From contig CALADM010000025.1 in the NCBI GenBank assembly GCA_937890595.1, forward strand, positions 248,001-312,000: a DNA stretch of 64,000 nucleotides. The letters are read 5' to 3'. The notes under the pieces are model-generated. The model was not told the DNA's origin, made no database searches, and was given only the letters and a program-made list of their open reading frames with translations. Positions 55,501 through 64,000 of this stretch are shown in pieces. The number at the start of each line of letters is the position of its first letter. The first letter of the stretch is position 1. This DNA is from CAJMNU01 sp905214855. Its GTDB lineage: Bacteria > Bacillota > Clostridia > Lachnospirales > Lachnospiraceae. A program made the position numbers and the translations under genes.

Positions 55501-56424
55501 TCACCTTTCTGATTCATAATATACCCACTTGTTCTGTGTCTTGAACAGAATCAATGTGAGGACTGCTACAAACAATGTCATAAACCATGCCAAAGCACAT
55601 CCATATCCCAGTTTGTTATATGTAAAGGAACTCTGGTACATGTAAACGGTATAGAACAATGTGCTGTCCCTTGGCTTTCCTTGTGTGATGATGTAGCTCT
55701 GTGTAAATGCCATAAAACCATTGATCAGCTGATTGATCAAGTTAAAGAAGATAGTAGGTGTCAACATTGGCAGAGTAATCTTGAAAAATCTCTGGAAACC
55801 ACTTGCACCATCTACCGTTGCAGATTCATACAGGCTGACTGGAATCTGTTTCAAACCAGATAAAAAGATGAGCATGGAAGATCCAAACTGCCAAACCGCT
55901 AAGATGATCAGAGTCCATATTGCTGTATCCTGACGCCCTAACCATGCAATATCACACGGAATACCAATTGCCTGAAGCATAGCATTGATTACGCCATCAC
56001 TGGCAAACATGCGCTTCCACAAAATTGCCACTGCCACAGAAGAACCAATAATAGATGGCAGATAATATACCGCGCGATAAAATCCGGAAAGTTTTGTACT
56101 CTTTACCAGAAGCATTGCCACAAGCAGTGCCATGATCAAACGCAGCGGAACTGAGAAAAACGCATAATACAAAGTAACACCGAATGATTTCAAAAATTTT
56201 GCATCATTGGTAAACATTTCAATATAATTCTGGAGACCAATAAATGTCGGGCTTTCCAAGATATTATAACGGGTAAATGAAAATCCGAATGACATTAACA
56301 TTGGCAATGCCATAAAAGCAAGAAATCCAATAATAAAAGGCAAAACAAAAATGTATCCTGCCACACTCTCTCGATTCAGCTTCTGTGCTAATGTTCTTTT
56401 CGGGGCATTTGATGGTTTACTCAC
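55501..56424 (-). CDS. Carbohydrate ABC transporter permease (MalF-type)
   Basis: 307-residue partner permease with six membrane helices (VAGYIFVLPFIIGFLAFMAL at the start of the first). The EAA motif lies in PVSLYESATVDGASGFQRF. It starts with GTG at 56422-56424 after GGAGGGG. It lies 223 bases downstream of the solute-binding protein gene, with a hairpin between them, and is followed by the MalG-type permease. Confidence 0.93.
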   Translation of the reverse strand: MSKPSNAPKRTLAQKLNRESVAGYIFVLPFIIGFLAFMALPMLMSFGFSFTRYNILESPTFIGLQNYIEMFTNDAKFLKSFGVTLYYAFFSVPLRLIMALLVAMLLVKSTKLSGFYRAVYYLPSIIGSSVAVAILWKRMFASDGVINAMLQAIGIPCDIAWLGRQDTAIWTLIILAVWQFGSSMLIFLSGLKQIPVSLYESATVDGASGFQRFFKITLPMLTPTIFFNLINQLINGFMAFTQSYIITQGKPRDSTLFYTVYMYQSSFTYNKLGYGCALAWFMTLFVAVLTLILFKTQNKWVYYESER

Positions 56425-56550
56425 TGTGATTCCCCTCCAATCCTTTCTATATGTATCCTATCTGATATCATATTTCTGACCTTTTGATACAGTTCCTTTA
56501 TGGGACAAAATCTAATTTTAAGTTACTTTTCAGGATTCTTCCCCAAATAT

Positions 56551-56588
56551 GGCGGGAGCGGAGGAACAATGTTCCATCCGCTGCCCAC
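56551..56588 (-). other. Intercistronic hairpin after the solute-binding protein gene
   Basis: Minus-strand stem GGGCAGCGGA / TCCGCTCCCGCC with a nested GGAACA / TGTTCC pair. The T run is weak. Such hairpins often stabilise the upstream mRNA so that more binding protein than permease is made. Confidence 0.5.
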
Positions 56589-56647
56589 TCTCATCTTATC
56601 ATTGCATACTTTTTTCAGAATACTTACTAAAATTCACATCCAGCTCT

Positions 56648-58018
56648 TTACTGTGCTGCCTCTGCCAGAATCTTATTTGCTTCTGTCAGGAAGGAATTAG
56701 CAAGTTCTTCTGCTGTGCCATCACCATAGCGCAGATCTTCGATCGTTGTCTTACCAACTGCCTCTACTTCACCTTTTCCTGCTGGATCCGGAGCATCGAT
56801 CGGAGTTGCAATCTCACCAACTCTGGTTACATACTCAAATACAGTTTTTGTGTTTGCATCCAGATCTGGCATAATAGCTTCTGCTACATCTGTGTTCACC
56901 GGAACACCTCTCTCACCCATCAGGATCTTGTTGCACTCTACATCATTGGTAAACCAGTTGAGGAACTTCGCTGCCTCATCTTTTGCCTTGGATGTCTCTG
57001 CAATAGAGAAGAACTGGCTTGGTTTTAAGTACATCGGCTGAACCGTTGCATCTGCCGGCTGTGGATACATACATAAGCTCAGGTCACGACCTGCTGCCTT
57101 TGCGATAGATACAAACTGATTGGAGAAGGAGAAATCATTCCATGTTGTTTCATCAATAATCGGTTTTGTCTCTACCAGATCCGGGTTCTTCTCTGCCAGT
57201 AAGTCTGGAGAGATCGCTGATTCAGCCTGATTAAACTGCTCCACATAAGTAAAATGTTTTACTAAAGAATCCGGCACATTGCCAACCATCTCATCAAAGA
57301 TATGAGAACCATTTGCTCTTGCAAGGATCGCCATCATATTCAGACCGCCATCAAAATAGGTCTTTACTCCTGTCTTCTCATAGATCGTATTGCCAATCTC
57401 AAGCAGTTCCTCAATAGTCGGCTGTTCTGGGATCGTGACACCTGCTTCATCGGTGATCGCCTTGTCATAAACCATCATCGGCGCATTACTTCCAAGGCTG
57501 AGTGCATAACATTTGCCATCCACACTTCCACTGTCAATGATACTATCCGGAATCTTGGAATGATCAATTGTTCCATCTTCCAAATATGGTGTCAGATCTG
57601 CCAGCTGATTGCTCTTCTGATACTGATTCAGATAGGAATAGTCCATCTGGATGATATCCGGCAGGTTTCCGCCAGCTGCCATTGCGGATAACTTATCCCA
57701 GTATCCTGACCAGTCTGTAAATTCAATGTCAATCTTTACATTTGGATTCTGAGACATATACAGGTCGACTGCTTTCTTCGTCACATCATTTCTGACCTGA
57801 TTTCCCCACCAGCATACCTTTAAGTTGACCTGATCTCCGGAAGCTGCTGCGGTGGTCTTCTCTGCTTCGGTAGTATCAGCAGCTGCTGCTGCAGTAGTTT
57901 TCTCTGCCGCTCCCGTGCCAGCTGCTGCACTTGTCTCCGTCTTGGAATTGCCTCCGCAAGCGGTCATGCTCAACGCCATCACTGCTGCCATAGATAATGC
58001 CATTACCTTACGTTTCAT
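56648..58018 (-). CDS. Extracellular sugar-binding lipoprotein of the ABC importer
   Basis: 456-residue family-1 solute-binding protein. Lipoprotein signal MALSMTACGG with Cys21, then a low-complexity Ala/Thr linker (about 28-65), then the binding domain (VCWWGNQVRN to the end). It delivers an oligosaccharide or mannoside to the two permeases. RBS GGGAGG; a consensus-like promoter and direct repeats lie upstream, divergent from the YesMN-type system. Confidence 0.93.
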   Translation of the reverse strand: MKRKVMALSMAAVMALSMTACGGNSKTETSAAAGTGAAEKTTAAAAADTTEAEKTTAAASGDQVNLKVCWWGNQVRNDVTKKAVDLYMSQNPNVKIDIEFTDWSGYWDKLSAMAAGGNLPDIIQMDYSYLNQYQKSNQLADLTPYLEDGTIDHSKIPDSIIDSGSVDGKCYALSLGSNAPMMVYDKAITDEAGVTIPEQPTIEELLEIGNTIYEKTGVKTYFDGGLNMMAILARANGSHIFDEMVGNVPDSLVKHFTYVEQFNQAESAISPDLLAEKNPDLVETKPIIDETTWNDFSFSNQFVSIAKAAGRDLSLCMYPQPADATVQPMYLKPSQFFSIAETSKAKDEAAKFLNWFTNDVECNKILMGERGVPVNTDVAEAIMPDLDANTKTVFEYVTRVGEIATPIDAPDPAGKGEVEAVGKTTIEDLRYGDGTAEELANSFLTEANKILAEAAQ

Positions 58019-58050
58019 AATCTTTTCCTCCCTTGAACTTTGATAGCTCC

Positions 58051-58079
58051 ATTATATGTCTATTTTTCACAAGTGTAAA
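58051..58079 (-). promoter_or_regulatory. Promoter of the importer operon
   Basis: Minus-strand TTTACA (58074-58079) and TATAAT (58051-58056) with a 17-base spacer, about 33 bases before the binding-protein ATG. Confidence 0.78.
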
Positions 58080-58089
58080 GTTCAAAATT

Positions 58090-58119
58090 GTGTCTTTTAT
58101 GTTTAAAAAAGTGTCTTTT
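58090..58119. promoter_or_regulatory. Direct repeats, probable response-regulator binding site
   Basis: GTGTCTTTT at 58090-58098 and 58111-58119 (AAAAGACAC on the minus strand), exactly 21 bases apart, ending 10 bases upstream of the -35 box. AraC-type activators bind this kind of site to recruit polymerase; the adjacent YesN-type regulator is the likely binder. Confidence 0.65.
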
Positions 58120-58210
58120 TTATGCCACCCCACTGCATTATCGTGAAAATTCGACAATAATCTATGTTTTTCTCTGTATTTTTTATCTTTCTTTTTCATT
58201 TTCTTTCGGG

Positions 58211-58216
58211 TATAAT
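58211..58216 (+). promoter_or_regulatory. Candidate -10 box of the sensor kinase gene
   Basis: TATAAT lies 47 bases before the kinase ATG at 58263; no good -35 box is seen 17 bases upstream (TTTCTT), so activation by a regulator may be needed. Confidence 0.35.
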
Positions 58217-58262
58217 GAGAATGACCAAAATCAAACCAGAAAAAAGACTATTGGAGTATATC

Positions 58263-60029
58263 ATGAATTCTATCAAAAAAAAGCTCAACAATCTGACACT
58301 GTTTCAAAAGATCTCCCTACTGATCTGTCTCCTGATTTTATGCATGAATTTTTTCTTTTTCAGCAGTCTTCAGACTGTTTTAAGACATTATGACGAAACC
58401 CTGTATCAAAGGACAGCAGATACCCTCTCCTATGTCACAAATAATCTCGAATCTGAGATCAATGAAATTGAAGCACTCTCTGGATATATCAGTATTGATT
58501 CCTCCATACAGCAAAATCTGAGATATCTGGTCAAACATACCACTGCCAACCGCCCTGCCAGCATAAGAAGAGATATCTACAATGCTTTTTATTCCTATTT
58601 TGACTCCAACCATTATATCACATCGATCAGTATCATTACAAATGGTTCGGCTATCAGCATGGGAGACGATATTACAGAGCTTGATTTTGATCTGGAAACA
58701 ATACGCCAAAAAGCTCTTGATTTAGAAGGACGCATTTTATGGGTACCCAGCCCAAAAGGGCATAAAATCGCCTGTGTGCGTGAAATACGGCAAACTGCTT
58801 TTTTAAAATTGAATGAACTTGGAATCCTGTACATTGTTCTGGATCTGGATCAGATGGTTCAGGATACTCTGCATCGCTTTCAAGAATCTGTTCCTGGACA
58901 ACATTTTATCATACAAGATCACGGAAAACGGATCTATCCTTCTTATGAATATCATGATACTTTCTGTTCTTCTATCTTATCAGACAACAAGGGGAACAAT
59001 CATGGATATACCATATCCAATCTGGATAATCAAACAGCATTCATTGTTCATGGAACATTCTCTCATGTAGATTGGGATTATCTATATCTTCAGGATTACA
59101 ATATTTTATTTCATTCGATACGTCGTCTGAAAAATATGCTGATCCTTTTCCTTATCGTCATCACGCTTCTCAGTCTCAGTGTTGCACACCTTCTGATCCG
59201 CAGTATATTCCGCCATATGGATTATTTGATCGAAAAAATTCAGGCATTTGGAAAAGGGAAAACGCTCCCTGCAGACAGTCAATATGACTATAAAGACAGG
59301 CAGGATGAGATTGGTCAGCTTCATCGTGCATTTGATGAAATGACACACAGTGTCAAAGTATTAAGAGATGAAAATTATGACAAACAGTTACTTCTTCGGG
59401 ATGCAAAGATCCGCATCTTGGAACAGCAGATCAACCCGCATTTTTTATACAACACTTTGGATACGATCAATTGGATGGCTCAATCTTACCATGCAGATGA
59501 CATCAGTGTCATGGTACGTTCTCTTGGGAAGCTCTTTCGTGCTTCTATCACGGGAAATAAAGATCTGATCCCCCTTTTTGAAGAGCTGGAATTTCTGGAT
59601 AATTATATTCAGATCCAAAAAATACGATTTAAAGAACGGCTGGATTTTCAAATCTGTACACCGCCTTCTCTTGCATCTATCCAAATTCCAAAATTATGTA
59701 TCCAGCCTCTTGTAGAAAATGCCATTAAATATTCCATGGAATGCAGCGATGAAACCTGTGTCATCCGAGTCAATATCACAGAAGAGGCAGAATATTACCG
59801 GATTCAGGTTTCTAACAGTGGTTCTTCTTTTGAAGAAAATCTTTTGACACATTTGCAGCAAAAAACCACACAACCTCAGGGAAGCGGTGTAGGACTTTTA
59901 AATATCAACTCCCGTCTTCAACTCTTATATGGGGAACAATATGGTCTGCACATCCACAATGAAGATGGTATGGCAATTGTCATTTTAAGGATACCAAAAC
60001 AAACAGATTCTGATAATAGGAGGTCCTAA
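58263..60029 (+). CDS. Sensor histidine kinase, YesM/LytS type
   Basis: 588-residue membrane kinase. First helix FQKISLLICLLILCMNFFFF, an extracellular sensor of about 270 residues, second helix MLILFLIVITLLSLSVAHLL, HAMP domain, then the His_kinase domain with the phosphorylated His in INPHFLYNTLDTINWM and the ATPase N box LVENAIKYS and G box GSGVGLLNI. The start at 58263 follows TTGGAG; an in-frame extension upstream contains the putative promoter and is rejected. It is followed one base later by its response regulator and is divergent from the importer operon. Confidence 0.93.
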   Translation: MNSIKKKLNNLTLFQKISLLICLLILCMNFFFFSSLQTVLRHYDETLYQRTADTLSYVTNNLESEINEIEALSGYISIDSSIQQNLRYLVKHTTANRPASIRRDIYNAFYSYFDSNHYITSISIITNGSAISMGDDITELDFDLETIRQKALDLEGRILWVPSPKGHKIACVREIRQTAFLKLNELGILYIVLDLDQMVQDTLHRFQESVPGQHFIIQDHGKRIYPSYEYHDTFCSSILSDNKGNNHGYTISNLDNQTAFIVHGTFSHVDWDYLYLQDYNILFHSIRRLKNMLILFLIVITLLSLSVAHLLIRSIFRHMDYLIEKIQAFGKGKTLPADSQYDYKDRQDEIGQLHRAFDEMTHSVKVLRDENYDKQLLLRDAKIRILEQQINPHFLYNTLDTINWMAQSYHADDISVMVRSLGKLFRASITGNKDLIPLFEELEFLDNYIQIQKIRFKERLDFQICTPPSLASIQIPKLCIQPLVENAIKYSMECSDETCVIRVNITEEAEYYRIQVSNSGSSFEENLLTHLQQKTTQPQGSGVGLLNINSRLQLLYGEQYGLHIHNEDGMAIVILRIPKQTDSDNRRS

Positions 60030-60030
60030 C

Positions 60031-61557
60031 GTGTTAAGACTCATGATTGTAGATGATGAAGAAATTATACGCACTTCCATCTCAAAAATGATTGATTTTG
60101 AAAGTATTGGATATGAACTAGTTGCCACAGCAAAAAATGGCATGGAGGCATATGATATCCTGCGTGACGAATACCCAGACGTCATTATCACTGACATTCG
60201 CATGCCTGTCTTAAATGGTCTGGAATTAATCGAAAAAGCCAAAAATATTGATTCAAATATTGATTTTATCCTTCTTTCTGGATATGGAGAATTTGATTAT
60301 GCCAGACAGGCAATGCAGTACGGGGTACGTTATTATCTGTTAAAACCCACAGATTCTCAGGAATTGATCTCCTCTCTCATCCAAATCCGCCAAGAACGAG
60401 AAGAAAAGCAGAAACAGGAGAATCAAAAACAGCGCAATTTTCTTGATGAGTTACAGTTTCCTCTCCAAACAAGTTTCATTATAGAAGCTCTTTCCTACAC
60501 AGACTTTACTGCAACATGGCAAAAATATCAGGAATTGCTTTCTTTTCCCGACAACTGCCAAAATTGCTGTATCTGTTCTTTTATAGAGGAATCTTTCCTA
60601 GATTCTTTTGTGGGTGATGCAAGACGTTATATTGAATCTCATGGTCTCACACTCTCTTTTCCTGTCATTTATGTCAAAAACAGTGTGATTTTTATTTTTC
60701 CAGCTAAATCTCTTTTGACACAAGAAGTTTTGCAAAAAGAATTGTCCTGCCTTTCTTATCCGAAACAGTCTGTAGAGCCAATGATTCAGTTTCTCCATTT
60801 CTGCGACACACAAGCTCTCTTTGAGACTATCTTAAAAAAGATCTCCCGTTACAGCAGGATCTTTCTTCTTGATGAAAAACAACGTCATCATGAAATCCGA
60901 AATAATCTCAGTGCACCATGGAAAATTGAAAAACTGGGAGAAGAAATCTTTCATGCACAGGACACCACAGAGATTACAGAACTTTTAACCAGTACCTTTT
61001 CGCAGTCTTCCTTAGATCTTGAAACAGCACAAAGCATTGCACTAAGTACTTATATGTGGCTGCATCAAAAAAATCACTTGATACCACTGGACAATGCCTG
61101 TGATTTTTTCCGCAAAGTATATTCCTGTTCGACCATTCAGGCAATTTATGAACAACTGCACGTTGTTGCCATTCAGCAGACCAAAGATGTCCCTTATCAC
61201 CATCCTACCGCCTGTCAATCCAATGTTGCACTGATCAAATCCTATGTACAGAAACATCTAAATGAGGAAAATCTTTCTTTAAAATGGCTGGCTGAACATT
61301 ATCTTTTTATCAGTGTCCGCAATCTGAGCAAACAATTTATACAGGAAGAAGGCGAGCGTTTTTCCGACTATCTGAACCGTATCCGTATGGAAGAGGCAAA
61401 AAAATTGCTTCTTCTCTACAACAATGACAATATCAAAGATATTGCACGTCAAGTTGGTTTTGGAAATAACCCAAGATATTTCGGACAAGTTTTCAAGCGT
61501 TATACAGGATGTACACCAAGTGATTTTCTTGCACATCAACAGGACAATCCCTCATAA
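60031..61557 (+). CDS. Response regulator with AraC-type DNA-binding domain, YesN type
   Basis: 508 residues. Receiver domain 1-120 with acidic pair D8-D9 and phospho-acceptor Asp55 in VIITDIRMP; a poorly conserved middle region (about 130-400); C-terminal two HTH motifs: LSLKWLAEHYLFISVRNLSK and IKDIARQVGFGNNPRYFGQ. Starts with GTG after AGGAGG seven bases upstream. With the kinase it probably activates the importer operon and perhaps the GH4 gene. It converges on the next AraC gene with a three-base gap. Confidence 0.93.
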   Translation: MLRLMIVDDEEIIRTSISKMIDFESIGYELVATAKNGMEAYDILRDEYPDVIITDIRMPVLNGLELIEKAKNIDSNIDFILLSGYGEFDYARQAMQYGVRYYLLKPTDSQELISSLIQIRQEREEKQKQENQKQRNFLDELQFPLQTSFIIEALSYTDFTATWQKYQELLSFPDNCQNCCICSFIEESFLDSFVGDARRYIESHGLTLSFPVIYVKNSVIFIFPAKSLLTQEVLQKELSCLSYPKQSVEPMIQFLHFCDTQALFETILKKISRYSRIFLLDEKQRHHEIRNNLSAPWKIEKLGEEIFHAQDTTEITELLTSTFSQSSLDLETAQSIALSTYMWLHQKNHLIPLDNACDFFRKVYSCSTIQAIYEQLHVVAIQQTKDVPYHHPTACQSNVALIKSYVQKHLNEENLSLKWLAEHYLFISVRNLSKQFIQEEGERFSDYLNRIRMEEAKKLLLLYNNDNIKDIARQVGFGNNPRYFGQVFKRYTGCTPSDFLAHQQDNPS

Positions 61558-61560
61558 TCT

Positions 61561-62478
61561 TCAGATCACCTGCCATCTGATCGATTTACTGCTGCGGTAT
61601 TCTTTGCGGTACTGCAGCGGTTTTTTGTCAGTATAACGTTTAAACACTCTCTCAAAGTATGTAATATTTCCAAATCCAGTCATTGCCGCAATCTCTGTGA
61701 CAGAAAGCTCCGTCCCTGCAAGCAGTTCCTTTGCTCTTTTCATCCTTGCCATAGTCTGATATTCATTAACCGTAAATCCTGTCACTTCTTTAAAAATACG
61801 GCTCAAATAGGATTTACTGACAAAAAAACGCCTGCTGATCTCATCCATATTTTCTCCCGTTTCACAATACTTTTGCAGATATTCTGCTACTTCATGCACT
61901 TTTTTATGGCGCACTGTATCTGCCTCATATCCTTTTCTCTCCTGCTCCCGTTCCTGTCTCTCTCTGGAAGAATACCAGATTTCTTCTTTGCGGCTGCGAT
62001 AAAGCGTCATCAAAATCTCTAAAATCTTTATCTGTACTGCTTTATCCCAACATTCTTTCCTTTCCTTCATTTCTTTCTTCATACTATCCAAACATTGAAG
62101 AATTTTAATAAAATCTTCTTTTTCACATTCCACAACATGCTCACATAGGATAAACAATTCTTCTAATGGCGGCATTCCACATTTTTTTAGCCAGCTATCC
62201 CATACCTCTGCATCAAGCTGCAAAAGAATCCGATTATGATAAGACCTCTCTCCTGCCATAGTTGTCTTATGGATCTGATTCCTCCCTACCAGAACAATCA
62301 TTCCTGCTTCCACAAGATAGGTTTCATTTTCAATAAAATAATATCGGCTTCCATCTAACAAAACATATACTTCATAGCTCTCATGAAAATGTCTGGTAGT
62401 CATCGCAAATTCTCTCTCTCGTATGACCTGTTCCGCAACACATCCCGCCACTTCTCCCTGAAATACAATCTCTTCCAT
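61561..62478 (-). CDS. AraC family regulator with cupin domain, divergent from GH4
   Basis: 305-residue regulator. The N-terminal cupin domain (about 20-110; RHFHESYEVYVLLDGSRYYF) binds a sugar-like ligand; the C-terminal HTH pair has MDEISRRFFVSKSYLSRIFK and EIAAMTGFGNITYFERVFKR. The start at 62476-62478 is preceded by AAAGGAG; an in-frame extension upstream is unlikely. Divergent from the GH4 glycosidase gene with about 128 bases between, so it probably controls it. Confidence 0.9.
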   Translation of the reverse strand: MEEIVFQGEVAGCVAEQVIREREFAMTTRHFHESYEVYVLLDGSRYYFIENETYLVEAGMIVLVGRNQIHKTTMAGERSYHNRILLQLDAEVWDSWLKKCGMPPLEELFILCEHVVECEKEDFIKILQCLDSMKKEMKERKECWDKAVQIKILEILMTLYRSRKEEIWYSSRERQEREQERKGYEADTVRHKKVHEVAEYLQKYCETGENMDEISRRFFVSKSYLSRIFKEVTGFTVNEYQTMARMKRAKELLAGTELSVTEIAAMTGFGNITYFERVFKRYTDKKPLQYRKEYRSSKSIRWQVI

Positions 62479-62606
62479 TTTTACTCCTTTGGTAGACAAA
62501 AAGATAATTTCTTCGTTTTTATGCACAATTTTATAAGATTATTATACTATTCTATAGTATTCTTGTCATCAGAAGCTAATATATTTTTCAAAAAGGAGTT
62601 GCAAAT

Positions 62607-64000
62607 ATGAAGTACGCTGATCAAAAAATTACTGATTTGAAAATCGCCTATATCGGCGGTGGCTCTCGTGGCTGGGCATGGACTTTTATGACAGATCTCT
62701 CCATGGATGAGTCTTTAAGTGGTACAATCCGTCTGTATGATATTGATGAGGCAGCTGCAAAAAACAATGAGATCATCGGAAACCATCTTTGTTCCCGCAA
62801 GGATGCCAAGGGTAAATGGAATTTTATGACCTGCCCGACACTTCAGGAAGCCCTGACAGATTGTGATTTTGTTGTTATTTCTATTCTTCCTGGCACATTT
62901 GATGAAATGCAAAGTGATGTACATCTCCCAGAACGCCTTGGCATCTATCAGTCTGTAGGCGATACAGCAGGTCCTGGAGGAATGATTCGTGCATTGCGCA
63001 CAATCCCTATGTTTGTTACCATTGCAGAAGCCATCAAGCAGTACTCCCCAAATGCATGGGTCATCAACTATACCAATCCGATGAGTCTTTGTGTCAAAAC
63101 TCTGTACCATGTTTTTCCTCAGATCAAAGCATTTGGATGCTGTCATGAAGTATTTGGTACTCAAAAGGTTCTCAAAGGAATTCTGGAAGAAACTTGCGGT
63201 TTAAAGGATGTAGCCCGTGAAGATATCATTGTCAATGTACTTGGTATCAATCATTTCACTTGGTTTAACGAGGCATCCTATAAGGGAATCGATCTCTTCC
63301 CAGTCTATCGTGATTTCATCGATAAACATTATGAAGAGGGCTACAATGAGCCTGACAAAAACTGGGCAAATTCCACCTTCAATTGCGCTCATCGTGTAAA
63401 ATTTGATCTTTTCTGCCGTTATGGTCTGATCGCAGCTGCCGGTGACCGTCATCTTGCTGAGTTTATGCCAGGAGACGAATATCTGAAAGATCCAGAAACA
63501 GTAAGTTCATGGAAATTTGGACTCACCACAGTAGATTGGAGAAAAGAAGATTTAAAACAGCGTCTTGCAAGAAGCAAACGCCTTTCCTCTTTTGAAGAAG
63601 AGATCAAACTAGAACCAACCGGAGAAGAAGGAATCCAGTTAATCAAAGCTCTTTGTGGTCTCACTCGTATGGTCAGCAACGTCAATATCCCAAACACCTG
63701 TCTGCAAAGTCCAAGTCTTCCGCCAGAGGCTGTTGTAGAAACAAATGCTGTATTCAGCCGTGATTCTATCAAGCCACTCGCTGCCGGAACTATTCCAGAC
63801 AACGTTCTTGCTTTGATCACACCTCACACAGAAAACCATGAACGTATCTTAAAAGCAGCACTAACCTGTGACAGAAATCTTGTTTATGAAGCCTTCATGC
63901 ATGACCCTCTGGTAAAAGGACGTGCCAGTGAAACAGAGATCAGACAACTTGTGGATGACATGATCGAAAATACCATAAAGTACCTTCCGGATGGATGGAA
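62607..64000 (+). CDS. Glycoside hydrolase family 4 (alpha-glucosidase/alpha-galactosidase type), partial at right edge
   Basis: NAD- and metal-dependent glycosidase; about 464 residues visible, nearly full length, stop not reached. NAD-binding IAYIGGGSRGWAWTF; NYTNPMSLCVKTLYH; metal-site Cys-His pair in FGCCHEVFG; GINHFTWF holds the second metal-ligand His. GH4 enzymes oxidise the substrate at C3 and use NAD catalytically. The Cys-His-Glu at the metal site distinguishes subgroups; I do not assign a specific sugar. It follows AAGGAG and is divergent from the cupin-AraC gene. Confidence 0.93.
   Translation, partial: MKYADQKITDLKIAYIGGGSRGWAWTFMTDLSMDESLSGTIRLYDIDEAAAKNNEIIGNHLCSRKDAKGKWNFMTCPTLQEALTDCDFVVISILPGTFDEMQSDVHLPERLGIYQSVGDTAGPGGMIRALRTIPMFVTIAEAIKQYSPNAWVINYTNPMSLCVKTLYHVFPQIKAFGCCHEVFGTQKVLKGILEETCGLKDVAREDIIVNVLGINHFTWFNEASYKGIDLFPVYRDFIDKHYEEGYNEPDKNWANSTFNCAHRVKFDLFCRYGLIAAAGDRHLAEFMPGDEYLKDPETVSSWKFGLTTVDWRKEDLKQRLARSKRLSSFEEEIKLEPTGEEGIQLIKALCGLTRMVSNVNIPNTCLQSPSLPPEAVVETNAVFSRDSIKPLAAGTIPDNVLALITPHTENHERILKAALTCDRNLVYEAFMHDPLVKGRASETEIRQLVDDMIENTIKYLPDGW

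Noticed and set aside
58164..58262. Longer sensor kinase start
   Set aside because: The extra segment contains the TATAAT box and no ribosome site; the ATG at 58263 has TTGGAG.

Overview
The window looks like chromosome of a low-to-moderate GC Gram-positive gut Clostridium, most likely Lachnospiraceae. This is inferred from strong AGGAGG ribosome sites, TTGACA/TATAAT promoters, a Rex regulator, Firmicute gene orders (tig-clpP-clpX-lon-engB; rex next to an ABC-F ATPase), YesMN-type sugar regulation and an anaerobic-style inositol locus. I saw no rRNA, tRNA, CRISPR array or insertion sequence.

1-5.6 kb: housekeeping. rex, nnr and alr (cut by the left edge) run on the minus strand; an ABC-F ATPase is divergent from rex. 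5.6-9.1 kb: a compact minus-strand PTS operon (LicT-type antiterminator, EIIA, HPr, EIICB) behind a good promoter, a RAT hairpin and an overlapping terminator. Its HPr has Asn at position 46, where the HPrK-phosphorylated Ser normally sits. 9.1-10.7 kb: a secreted protein with cell-wall-binding repeats, a small membrane protein and a long imperfect inverted repeat. 10.7-17.3 kb: the proteostasis cluster tig, clpP, clpX, lon, engB. 17.4-20.2 kb: HAD phosphatase, DJ-1/PfpI protein, DUF975 membrane protein and a CYTH protein.

20.2-27.9 kb: a minus-strand cobalamin operon with its own promoter (cobU, cobS, a GNAT-like acyltransferase, cbiB, cobD, cobQ, a TIM-barrel epimerase-like protein, cbiC). 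Two members are not known B12 enzymes, and CobU is short and lacks any histidine. 28.1-32.2 kb: two Gfo/Idh/MocA oxidoreductases and a TIM-barrel isomerase/epimerase, divergent from an AraC-type regulator; this combination resembles keto-sugar glycoside-processing modules.

32.3-50.1 kb: an inositol catabolic region. One minus-strand operon carries an Fe-alcohol dehydrogenase, an IolJ-type aldolase, iolE and iolG; a second carries iolC, iolD and iolB. DeoR- and LacI-family regulators flank them. Between them lie two large Fe-S/FMN/FAD ene-reductase-like enzymes and a MerR/MATE/GNAT group. No iolA (malonate-semialdehyde dehydrogenase) and no inositol transporter is present, so malonate semialdehyde may be disposed of by reduction. 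50.2-51.3 kb: a DUF4349 lipoprotein. 51.4-64 kb: a glycoside-use locus with a GH38 alpha-mannosidase, an ABC sugar importer, a divergent YesMN two-component system, a second AraC regulator and a GH4 glycosidase cut by the right edge. Direct repeats next to the importer promoter are the probable response-regulator site.
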